The position numbers and the translations under genes are program-made. 64,000 bases of DNA from Acidimicrobiales bacterium (lineage in GTDB: Bacteria; Actinomycetota; Acidimicrobiia; Acidimicrobiales; Iamiaceae), in NCBI GenBank assembly GCA_035630295.1, contig DASQKY010000042.1, positions 372,001 to 436,000 on the forward strand, read 5' to 3'. Shown here piece by piece: positions 15,767 through 22,483 of this stretch. Position 1 is the stretch's first letter. Each line of letters begins with the position of its first letter. Under the pieces are notes generated by a model that searched no databases, had not been told where the DNA came from, and worked only from the letters and a program-made list of their open reading frames with translations.

Positions 15767-16953
15767 TGGACCATCGACAGGTCAGGCGGGTCCTCCGGCG
15801 GGCGCTTGTGGGCATGCTCGCCGAGGTCACCGTTGAAGACGGTGTGCGCGTAGGCCACGTGCTCCTCCGGGAACTCGAGCTCCCTCAGGTGTTCGAACCG
15901 GCTGTCGATCTCGTCGATCACCTCTTGCGACACCGAGGTGCCGAAGTGCTCGGTCTCGGCGGCGCGCTGGGCGAAGACCGCCTCTCGACCCCGGCTGATG
16001 AGCGCTTCCACGTGCGAGGGCCAACTCTTGGCCTCGACGAGGAACCTGCTGGCGGCCCTCTGGCGGGCCCGTCGAGCGGCCTCGTACTCGCGGCTGTTCT
16101 CCTGCAGGGCGTGTTCGGCGTCGGCTGCGGAGCCGACCAGCTCGTCGTGGGCATCGCCCAGCTCGTTCACCGCTCCGAGCGCCACCCCGACCCCGATGAG
16201 GGCGGGGACCACGCCCAACAAGAAGAAGATCGCCCAGTCCCCGACACCCAGAGGCTCGTCGGCCGGGGCCTCCTCGACGGTGATGCCGACCTCGCTGAGG
16301 GATTGCGTCGAGGAACCCAAGGTGCCGCTCGCCCGTAACGCACCCGCCCCGAGCCCTACGATCAACATGACTGCGGCCAGGGCGGTGAACATGCGCATGG
16401 GGCGGGGGTGGTTCTGGAGGCCAAGGCGGTACATGCGGAACCCCCGCCACCACTCCGAGAGCTCGCCGCCGGTCTGATCGCCGGTGAAGGCGAGGACGGC
16501 ACCGATGATGAGGCCCACGATGGCTCGGGTGACGGTGCTCGAGGTCAAGCCTTCGAGCAGGAGGTAGGTCGCCACGCCTTCGGCGCCGGTGACCACGGGC
16601 AGGGAGAGCCAGCGGGACCACGAGGGGAACGCTCGCCTCCACCACTCGATGCCTCGCCCGCGGTGACGGGCCTCGAACTCGTCGAGCTCGGTGGCCGTCG
16701 ACGTGACGTCGGTGCGGAGCTCCGGCTCCTGCTCCTTGAGGATCGCCTCCCGCTCCCTGGCTTCAGAGTCGGTCTGAAGGAACGCGGTGTCGACCTCCTT
16801 CAGCCGGTGAACCAGCTCTTGGTACGTGCCGCTGACCACCGCTTCGAGCTGCGCCAACTCACTCGGGTGCAGGCGGTCGGCCTCATTTCCCTTTGGTCCG
16901 CTGATCATGAGTGGGCGGCTTCTTTGGCGGCCCCAACTCCATCGTCTTGGCAT
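15763..16953 (-). CDS. Four-TM, coiled-coil membrane protein of the low-GC cassette
   Basis: A 396-residue protein. Residues about 30-98 are a heptad-like coiled coil rich in Glu, Leu and Ala. Four membrane helices follow at roughly 116-136, 142-160, 187-208 and 248-272, with an extracytoplasmic loop (about 209-245) between the third and fourth. Residues 275-330 form a second charged helix (HALQENSREYEAARRARQRA), then a polar tail. It resembles no family I recognise. The ATG at 16953 is preferred over one 27 nt upstream because GGGAG lies 5 nt before it and the vWA-like gene ends 1 nt earlier. Confidence 0.7.
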   Translation of the reverse strand: MPRRWSWGRQRSRPLMISGPKGNEADRLHPSELAQLEAVVSGTYQELVHRLKEVDTAFLQTDSEAREREAILKEQEPELRTDVTSTATELDEFEARHRGRGIEWWRRAFPSWSRWLSLPVVTGAEGVATYLLLEGLTSSTVTRAIVGLIIGAVLAFTGDQTGGELSEWWRGFRMYRLGLQNHPRPMRMFTALAAVMLIVGLGAGALRASGTLGSSTQSLSEVGITVEEAPADEPLGVGDWAIFFLLGVVPALIGVGVALGAVNELGDAHDELVGSAADAEHALQENSREYEAARRARQRAASRFLVEAKSWPSHVEALISRGREAVFAQRAAETEHFGTSVSQEVIDEIDSRFEHLRELEFPEEHVAYAHTVFNGDLGEHAHKRPPEDPPDLSMVQ

Positions 16954-16954
16954 G

Positions 16955-17953
16955 TCAACTCCCGTTGTCCAGGTTTTCAATGAATGCGATGACTTCGCCG
17001 ATGTCGATCACGGGGATGCAGGACTCGGCCTCGGTCCTTGTGCAGAGCGCGTGAGCGAAGGACCACAAGGCGGTCCTATTCAGAGGTCGTCCTTCCGCCT
17101 CGCCCTGAGGCCCGTCTTCCTGCGGATAGTTGGAGGGGGAACTCATGTCCCGGTTTGCCACACCGAGATAGAGGCTGTGCATGCCTTCGAGGTTGGCGGG
17201 CGTTGCAGCGAGGATCGTGGTGGCATCGGCTGCGGCCTGCTCAGGCGTGTAGCTCTGGACCTTCTCGAGCCAGACTCGACGCTTCTCCGTTCCAGGAATG
17301 GCTTCTTCCTCGGTCGGTTCCTGCTCGCCATTGGGGCCGAGCGTTGCCTGCTCCATATCCGAGTCCCAGACGATGACGGCGCCCGGTCCTCCGACCAGCC
17401 GTGCGTTGCGACTGGCATCGGCATGGGCCTCCCCGACCGGGCTGCCGGTGCGGCGGGGAACTTCCTCCAATGAGAGCTTGTTCGCGATGTCTCTCCGGAA
17501 GCTGGCGCGGGCGGTGCGGTTCACTTGCTCGCACTCGTCGGTCCCGTCGCAACGGAGCTTGTCGGCCCGCACGCGCATGAGGACCTCGGCGTCGGCCGCG
17601 TTGCCGCCGACGATCATGACGATGAAGGGGATCTTGCGACTGATGGCAAACTCGCCTATGCGAGCGGCGCGATCGATCTGGAGACGGCGTTCGGACTCGA
17701 CACCGTCCGACCCTGAGACGTCGACCACGTACAGGATGGCGGTGACGGCCGTCGAGTCCGCCGAGGAGTCATCGGACAGTCGGGCGACGCCGGCTACGGC
17801 CAGGAGGAGGACGACGAGGACGAGGGCCAGCACGACCCACGTCGTCCGGCTGGTGCGGCCCCGGCGTCGGGGGCTGCCCAGCAACGGATCTCGTCCCGCT
17901 CCGTCGAAGAGCGACGACTCGTCCATCCAATCCTGAACTTCTGAACGTCTCAT
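16955..17953 (-). CDS. Membrane-anchored vWA-like protein, first gene of the low-GC cassette
   Basis: A 332-residue protein with a basic N-terminus and one membrane helix at 38-57, so the rest should lie outside the membrane. A vWA-type metal site can be assembled: DVSGS at 78-82 (DxSxS), Thr169 in RRTGSPVGEA, and Asp197 in VIVWDSD. Five cysteines outside the anchor (135, 141, 314, 322 and one pair context) could form disulfides. The start follows GAGGTCCCC. It leads an apparent operon with the four-TM and two-TM genes. A ligand-binding or assembly role is inferred from vWA domains in general; nothing identifies the partner. Confidence 0.7.
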   Translation of the reverse strand: MRRSEVQDWMDESSLFDGAGRDPLLGSPRRRGRTSRTTWVVLALVLVVLLLAVAGVARLSDDSSADSTAVTAILYVVDVSGSDGVESERRLQIDRAARIGEFAISRKIPFIVMIVGGNAADAEVLMRVRADKLRCDGTDECEQVNRTARASFRRDIANKLSLEEVPRRTGSPVGEAHADASRNARLVGGPGAVIVWDSDMEQATLGPNGEQEPTEEEAIPGTEKRRVWLEKVQSYTPEQAAADATTILAATPANLEGMHSLYLGVANRDMSSPSNYPQEDGPQGEAEGRPLNRTALWSFAHALCTRTEAESCIPVIDIGEVIAFIENLDNGS

Positions 17954-17956
17954 GGG

Positions 17957-17984
17957 GACCTCGGGTGTCTGCGCTTCCGAGGTC
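17957..17984 (-). promoter_or_regulatory. Inverted repeat over the ribosome-binding site of the cassette
   Basis: GACCTCGG (17957-17964) and CCGAGGTC (17977-17984) are perfect 8-nt arms around a 12-nt spacer. On the minus strand the second arm contains the GAGGTC ribosome-binding site just before the ATG at 17953, so the repeat could be an operator or an RNA hairpin hiding translation initiation. Confidence 0.55.
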
Positions 17985-18031
17985 TCAGCCCCCGAGAAGG
18001 ACAGCGAGGTTAAGCAGAGTGACGGATTTCA

Positions 18032-18047
18032 CACCTCAGACGAGGTG
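18032..18047. promoter_or_regulatory. Small palindrome upstream of the cassette
   Basis: CACCTC-AGAC-GAGGTG, perfect 6-nt arms about 80 nt before the vWA-like gene. Its core (CCTC/GAGG) echoes the repeat over the ribosome-binding site, as two sites for one regulator would. Confidence 0.4.
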
Positions 18048-18091
18048 AGGGCGGCCTTCGGCCCTACGGGACGCCCGTGGACGGCTGTCGG

Positions 18092-19057
18092 TCAGGCGGT
18101 GAGTTCGGCCAGGCGCTCGCCCAGCTCGCCCTGGTCGAAGATCACGTCCACCCGCCGGGCCAGCGTGCCGTCGGCGGCGATGAGGAACAGGCACGGCTCG
18201 AAGGGCAGGCCCAGCTCCTCCACCGCCGGGGACAGGGGCGCCTCCAGGCCCTGGGCCTCGACCTCGGCCGCGGTGCGGTACACCTCGAGGTGCAGGAACC
18301 GGACGTCGGGGGCCTCGGCCCGGGCCGCCAGCAGCACGTCCAGCACCGGGCCGCAGATGGCCTGCTGGCAGAACGCCGGCGTGGAGACCAGGAGGGCCAC
18401 CGGGGCGGTGCCCAGCACCGTGGCCAGGTCCACGTCGTGGAGGGGGCAGGCCGGCTCCCGGGTGCACACCGGGTCGACCTGGCCCGGAGCCTCGGTGGTG
18501 GGCGTGGACAGCGACGGGAACGGCTGGCCGGGGCGGGGGATGGTGATGGCCGCCACCGGGGACACCGCGAACGCGGCCTCCAGGGCCGCTCCGTCGACCT
18601 CGGTGGTGGCCAGGTAGTTGCCGGCCGAGGGGGGCGTGAACACCAGGGGGTAGTAGGCCTGGGGCAGGCCGTCGGACCGGCGGGCCACGGGCAGGGCTCG
18701 CTCCACCACCTGGCCGCCCACCGTCCGGACCTCGAAGGTGAGCTCGTCCGGCGAGTCGTCCACCAGGGCCCCTCGCTCGTCCCCCACGGCCAGGGGCAGG
18801 CGGGCCTCGGTGCCGGCGGCCAGGCTGGCCGCCGGGTTCAGCAGGGTGACCAGGGACAGGGACGGGGTGGCGCCTCCGGTGCCGGCCGGCCCGTCGCCGG
18901 TGCCGTCGCCGTCGCCGTCGCCGTCGTCGTCGCCGCAGGCGGCCAGGCCCAGGCCCCCGGCGGCCCCCGCCACGCCCAGGGCCGCAGCCCCCTGCAGGAG
19001 GGCCCGGCGGCTGAGCGACCGGGTGGGAGGCGGCGGGGGCGGGAGGTCGGCGGCCAC
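18092..19057 (-). CDS. Tat-exported lipoprotein with thioredoxin-like C-terminal domain
   Basis: A 321-residue protein. SLSRRALLQ (twin arginines 17-18) plus a hydrophobic stretch and lipobox LAAC (Cys41) give a Tat lipoprotein signal. An Asp/Gly repeat linker follows. Residues about 60-175 look like an Ig-like/beta domain. The C-terminal 140 residues resemble a thioredoxin fold (VALLVSTPAFCQQAICGPVL and FEPCLFLIAADGTLARR), with Cys pairs but no CxxC. It probably acts outside the membrane in a redox or binding role. The GTG at 19057 is chosen because TAGGGT lies 8 nt upstream. Composition is high-GC again, so it is outside the cassette. Confidence 0.75.
   Translation of the reverse strand: MAADLPPPPPPTRSLSRRALLQGAAALGVAGAAGGLGLAACGDDDGDGDGDGTGDGPAGTGGATPSLSLVTLLNPAASLAAGTEARLPLAVGDERGALVDDSPDELTFEVRTVGGQVVERALPVARRSDGLPQAYYPLVFTPPSAGNYLATTEVDGAALEAAFAVSPVAAITIPRPGQPFPSLSTPTTEAPGQVDPVCTREPACPLHDVDLATVLGTAPVALLVSTPAFCQQAICGPVLDVLLAARAEAPDVRFLHLEVYRTAAEVEAQGLEAPLSPAVEELGLPFEPCLFLIAADGTLARRVDVIFDQGELGERLAELTA
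18902..18925. repeat. Hexanucleotide tandem repeat (GCCGTC x4)
   Basis: Four exact GCCGTC units code the Asp-Gly linker after the lipobox of the Tat lipoprotein. Unit loss or gain would keep the frame and only change linker length. Confidence 0.8.
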
Positions 19058-19065
19058 GGCCGTGC

Positions 19066-19071
19066 ACCCTA
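19066..19071 (-). promoter_or_regulatory. -10 element TAGGGT of the Tat lipoprotein gene
   Basis: TAGGGT-GCACGGCC-GTG on the minus strand, 8 nt before the chosen start at 19057. Confidence 0.5.
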
Positions 19072-19309
19072 GGAGCCGGGCCCCCGGCCGGTCCTCCCGG
19101 GGCGACGCGGGTGACGGGCCCACGGCTTGGTTGGTGTCCCGGCTGTCGGGGGTGGCGGTGCCTCCAGGGCTTGTCCCGGCTGTCGGCGGCGGTGGCTCCC
19201 CACCGTCGTCGGGTCGGTGCGTGGCCGTCGGGGTGGGCGCCGGGCCGTCGGGGCGGGTCGCCACCGGAGGTGGCCCGGGCGCTCGGACGGTGGCCGCCCC
19301 GGGCCCTCG

Positions 19310-19315
19310 TATGCT
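19310..19315 (+). promoter_or_regulatory. -10 element TATGCT of the CoxS-CoxL-like gene
   Basis: TATGCT is 7 nt before the GTG at 19323. An in-frame ATG begins inside the hexamer (19311), so the GTG is the more likely start. The rest of the 265-nt gap back to 19058 holds only a 15-nt direct repeat (TGTCCCGGCTGTCGG). Confidence 0.65.
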
Positions 19316-19322
19316 CCGGCCG

Positions 19323-20963
19323 GTGTCCGAGCCCACGCCCCGCGAGGTGACCGTCGAGGGCACCGCGGTCCAGCTGGAGGTGGATGGGCGCCAGGTCGAG
19401 GTGGCCGACGGCGGCATCACCTTGCTGGAGGCCCTGCGGGACCGGTTGGGGCTCCGATCCCCCAAGGACGGCTGCGCCCCCCAGGGGCAGTGCGGTTGTT
19501 GCACGGTGCTGGTCGACGGGGCGCCCCGGGTGGCCTGCGTGACGCCCCTGCGCCGGGTGGCCGGCCGGTCGGTCACCACCGCCGAGGGCCTGGCTCCCGA
19601 CGTCCGCTCGGCCTGGGCCGAGGCCTTCTCGGCCACCGGGGGCAGCCAGTGCGGCTTCTGCACCCCGGGCATCATCTGCCGGCTGGAGGGGGCCCGGGCC
19701 AAGGGCGTGGCCCCCGACGACCACGCCGCGGTGGGCCGGGCCCTGGCCGCCCACCTGTGCCGCTGCACCGGCTGGCAGCCCGTGGTGGACGCCTGGGGTC
19801 GGGCTGCCGCGCTCCTGGCCGGCCCGCCCCTGGAGGGTGAGCCCGAGGCCACGCCGGCGGGGCGGGCCGTCTCGGTGCGGACCGCCCCCGCTCGTGACCT
19901 CGAGGCCGCGGCCCGGCGGGCCACCTTGGAGGGCGGGGCCGTCCAGCGGGTGGGGCCGGACGTGGCCCTCGGCCAGGGGGGCTTCGCCGACGACGGCGCC
20001 CCGGCCGACGCCCTGGTGGCCGTGCCCGACGGGGCCGGGGGCTGGGTGGTGGGCGAGACCCTGGCCGAGGTGCGGGCCCGCTCGGGCAAGGTCCAGGGCC
20101 GGCGGACCACCGTCGACCCGGTGCCCCCGTTGGCCCTGCCCGAGGGGGATTGGGCCGCGACCCTGCGCACGTGCTGGGTCGAACCGGCCTATCTGGAGCC
20201 CGACGCCGCCTGGTGCGCCCCTGGGGGCGACCCGGTCGGTCCCCTGGTCAACGGGGGGGCCTTCGGGGCCAAGCGCTCGTCGCCGGTGGCCGGGGCGGCC
20301 CGGGCCCTGGCCGACCGCTGGGGTCGCCCGGTCCGGGTCCTCCTGGCCCGGGAGGACACGGTGCGCCTCGGTCCCAAGCGGCCCCCGGTGGCCGGGGGGG
20401 CCCGGGCCGACGGCACCGGTCGCTTGCGGGTGGTGGCCACGCCGGGCATCGCTGCCGCCATCACCGCCGCCGCGCCGGGCCTGGAGGTGGAGGAGGTCGA
20501 CGTGGCCGGTCCGCCAACCGACGCCGGCCTGCGGGCCGCCGGGTGGGCCGAGGCCGTGGTGCTGGAGGCCGGGGCCGCGGGCCGGTGCGGACCGGTGGTG
20601 GCCCCGGGCGGGGGTCGGGCCGAGGTGACCCTGGCGGCCGACGGCACGGTGCACGTCCGGGTCCGGCCCGGGGACCCGTTGGACGAGGCGGTGCTGCGCT
20701 CCTACTGCGTGGGCGCCGTCCACCAGGGCCTGTCGTGGATTCGTAGCGAGGGCCTGGCCGTGACGGCCGAGGGCGTGGTCGAGGACCTGACCATCCGCTC
20801 CTTCGGGATCCTCCGGGCCCTGGACATGCCCCGGGTGGAGGTCGAGGTCGAGGGGGACGACGCCGGCGAGCCGGTGAACGTCTCCGATGCCGTCTTCGCC
20901 GCCACCGCCGCCGCGGCCTGGCTGGCCGCCGGCACCCCCACCGACCTCCCCACCGGCCCCTGA
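19323..20963 (+). CDS. Fused [2Fe-2S] subunit and shortened molybdopterin-subunit-like protein
   Basis: A 546-residue protein of the xanthine/CO dehydrogenase superfamily with unusual architecture. Residues 1-165 are a complete small subunit: plant-type cluster Cys51, 57, 60, 72 (CAPQGQCGCC) and second cluster Cys110, 113, 146, 148 (CGFCTPG...CRC). Residues about 270-546 look like parts of the large subunit: VEPAYLEPDAAW, then GGAFGAKRSS and WGRPVRVLLAREDTV, and a C-terminal end typical of the family (NVSDAVFAATAAAAWLAAG). A normal large subunit has 750-800 residues, so much of the cofactor-binding part is missing, and no FAD subunit is nearby. Activity is uncertain. Confidence 0.8.
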   Translation: MSEPTPREVTVEGTAVQLEVDGRQVEVADGGITLLEALRDRLGLRSPKDGCAPQGQCGCCTVLVDGAPRVACVTPLRRVAGRSVTTAEGLAPDVRSAWAEAFSATGGSQCGFCTPGIICRLEGARAKGVAPDDHAAVGRALAAHLCRCTGWQPVVDAWGRAAALLAGPPLEGEPEATPAGRAVSVRTAPARDLEAAARRATLEGGAVQRVGPDVALGQGGFADDGAPADALVAVPDGAGGWVVGETLAEVRARSGKVQGRRTTVDPVPPLALPEGDWAATLRTCWVEPAYLEPDAAWCAPGGDPVGPLVNGGAFGAKRSSPVAGAARALADRWGRPVRVLLAREDTVRLGPKRPPVAGGARADGTGRLRVVATPGIAAAITAAAPGLEVEEVDVAGPPTDAGLRAAGWAEAVVLEAGAAGRCGPVVAPGGGRAEVTLAADGTVHVRVRPGDPLDEAVLRSYCVGAVHQGLSWIRSEGLAVTAEGVVEDLTIRSFGILRALDMPRVEVEVEGDDAGEPVNVSDAVFAATAAAAWLAAGTPTDLPTGP

Positions 20964-20974
20964 CCACCCCCCAC

Positions 20975-21032
20975 CCCCGAACTGGCGCGCCTTTGGGCTG
21001 TCGGGACCGGGTGAAGGCGCGCCGGTTCGGGG
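20975..21032 (+). repeat. Class B palindrome, first of two adjacent copies
   Basis: Arms CCCCGAACTGGCGCGCC (20975-20991) and GGCGCGCCGGTTCGGGG (21016-21032) pair at 16 of 17 positions, the exception being a G-T. The 24-nt loop is TTTGGGCTGTCGGGACCGGGTGAA. Confidence 0.8.
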
Positions 21033-21060
21033 CGGGTGTCCAGGGGTCGGGCGACGGCGT

Positions 21061-21112
21061 CGAACTGGCGCGCGTTTGGGCGGTCGGGGCCGGGTGAAGG
21101 CGCGCCGGTTCG
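21061..21112 (+). repeat. Class B palindrome, second adjacent copy
   Basis: Arms CGAACTGGCGCGC (21061-21073) and GCGCGCCGGTTCG (21100-21112), with a loop nearly the same as in the copy 86 nt upstream. The two copies fill most of the 217 nt between the fused oxidoreductase gene and ridA. Confidence 0.8.
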
Positions 21113-21180
21113 GGGGCGGGCGGGGGCTGCGGGGGCCGCGCCTAGCCTGTCGGCCGCTCGCTGTCAGGAGGCCCGCACCC

Positions 21181-21525
21181 ATGAGCTCCGCCCCGTACAC
21201 GCCCGCTGTCCACGCCGGGGGCTGGATCGCTGTCTCCGGCCAGGTGCCGCTGCGGGACGGGGCCTTCCTGTCCGACCGCCCGTTCGGCGAGCAGGTCGAC
21301 GGGGTGCTGGCCAACGTGGCCGATCGCCTGGCCGAGCACGGGGCGACCCTGGCCGACGTGGTGAAGACCACGGTGTTCCTCACCGACATGGCCGACTACC
21401 CGCTGCTCAACGAGCGATGGGTGGCCACCTTCCCCGAGCCCCGCCCGGCCCGGAGCTGCGTGGCCGTGGCCGGCCTGCCCTTCGACGTCCGCCTCGAGGT
21501 CGAGGCCTGGGCCCTGGCCCCCTGA
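21181..21525 (+). CDS. ridA: RidA family (YjgF/UK114) protein
   Basis: A 114-residue protein of normal RidA length. It carries the family patterns AVSGQVPL, LADVVKTTVFLTDMADY and the conserved active-site arginine in RPARSCV, followed by LEVEAWA. RidA enzymes deaminate reactive enamines/imines formed by PLP enzymes, protecting metabolism; the retained arginine supports that activity. The ATG is preceded by GGAGG at 8 nt. It is a single gene between a palindrome pair and a small membrane protein gene. Confidence 0.9.
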   Translation: MSSAPYTPAVHAGGWIAVSGQVPLRDGAFLSDRPFGEQVDGVLANVADRLAEHGATLADVVKTTVFLTDMADYPLLNERWVATFPEPRPARSCVAVAGLPFDVRLEVEAWALAP

Positions 21526-21592
21526 CCGGCCCGGGCATCCGGGCCGCCGGGCGTCAGGACCCTCGGGGTGGGATCGGCCCGGTGGGGCGGGG

Positions 21593-21598
21593 CATGAT
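21593..21598 (+). promoter_or_regulatory. Possible -10 element CATGAT of the 52-aa gene
   Basis: CATGAT-GGCCCG-GTG, the same hexamer and spacing as before the DUF885 gene at the left end of the window. Confidence 0.4.
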
Positions 21599-21604
21599 GG
21601 CCCG

Positions 21605-21763
21605 GTGATCGGAGCCATCGTCATCGCCGTGATCCTCGTGCTGGTCATCCCCGTGGGCGTGGCCCTGAGCGGCGCCGTCGGGGCCGGGGTCTTGGGCCAC
21701 GTCCTGAAGAGGACCGGCGAGGAGCTGAACGAGGGCAGCGAGCTCATCGAGCTCAACCGCTGA
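21605..21763 (+). CDS. Small membrane protein of 52 residues, unknown function
   Basis: GTG start, 52 codons, TGA at 21761-21763. Residues 2-32 are strongly hydrophobic (IGAIVIAVILVLVIPVGVAL, then a Gly/Ala-rich turn), and the last 17 residues are charged (KRTGEELNEGSELIELNR). It is one membrane helix with a cytoplasmic acidic tail. It is too short for usual gene finding. The codon choice is high-GC like its neighbours and the CATGAT element is well placed, so expression is plausible. It converges with the GlnR-like gene 25 nt away. Confidence 0.5.
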   Translation: MIGAIVIAVILVLVIPVGVALSGAVGAGVLGHVLKRTGEELNEGSELIELNR

Positions 21764-21788
21764 GCCCGCCCTGGCCGGGCCAGGCGCC

Positions 21789-22469
21789 TCAGGAGCCCCA
21801 GCGGGACTGGCCGAAGCGGTAGCCCACCGACCGCACGGTGGTGATGAGCCCGGCGTGCTCTTCGCCCAGCTTGGCCCGGAGGCGTCGCACGTGGACGTCC
21901 ACGGTGCGGGCCCCGCCGTAGTACTCGTAGCCCCACACCCGGCTGAGCAAGGTCTCGCGGGTGAAGACCCGGCCCGGGTGCTGGGCCAGGAACTTGAGCA
22001 GCTCGTACTCCATGTAGGTGAGGTCGAGGGGGCGCCCGTCGATGGCTGCCTGGTAGGTCTCCAGGTTGAGGGCCAGCCCGCTGTACTCGATCATCTCCGG
22101 CCCCGTGCCGGTGCCGGCCCGCCACAGCAGGTGGCGCAGACGGGCCTCCAGCTCCCGGGGGTGGAACGGGTCGAGGCAGAAGTCGTCGTAGAGCTCGTCA
22201 CGCAGCTCCAGGTCGGCCAGGCTGGACCCCCGCACCAGGAGCAGCACTGGCTCGATGGGCACGTCCCGCTTGCGGAGGGCGCGGCACACGGCCAGGCCCG
22301 TCTCCGGGGCGTCGCCCAGCACCACCACCGCCCCCCGCCAGGTGACGTCGGCGTCCATGCGGCCGAGCGCGACCTCGTCGGTGACCGCCTTCCAGGCGTG
22401 GCCGGCCAGCTCGAGGGTCTGCACCAGCTCGGGCGGCGGGGGGTCGGGGTGGACGAGCCAAGGTTCCAT
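21789..22469 (-). CDS. glnR: GlnR-like OmpR-family response regulator
   Basis: A 226-residue protein. The N-terminal 120 residues are a divergent receiver domain: the usual acidic pocket is poorly kept, with a candidate Asp in VVVLGDAPETG and no clear partner kinase nearby. The C-terminal 100 residues are a typical winged helix (LTYMEYELLKFLAQHPGRVF and TVDVHVRRLRAKLG). This is the structure of orphan GlnR regulators, and it sits 14 nt downstream of one glutamine synthetase, beside two others. It probably controls nitrogen genes, including the boxes at 23871-23970. Confidence 0.82.
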   Translation of the reverse strand: MEPWLVHPDPPPPELVQTLELAGHAWKAVTDEVALGRMDADVTWRGAVVVLGDAPETGLAVCRALRKRDVPIEPVLLLVRGSSLADLELRDELYDDFCLDPFHPRELEARLRHLLWRAGTGTGPEMIEYSGLALNLETYQAAIDGRPLDLTYMEYELLKFLAQHPGRVFTRETLLSRVWGYEYYGGARTVDVHVRRLRAKLGEEHAGLITTVRSVGYRFGQSRWGS

Positions 22470-22483
22470 GGCGGGGGCGCTGG

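Noticed and set aside
13785-18060. The low-GC cassette as a prophage or integrated element
   Set aside because: No integrase, capsid, replication or transposase gene and no flanking direct repeat or tRNA target could be found at its borders.
18036-21389. A 1117-codon minus-strand frame
   Set aside because: It is antisense to the CoxS-CoxL-like gene and ridA, and its composition (Pro/Arg/Gly) is that of a high-GC shadow with no domain.
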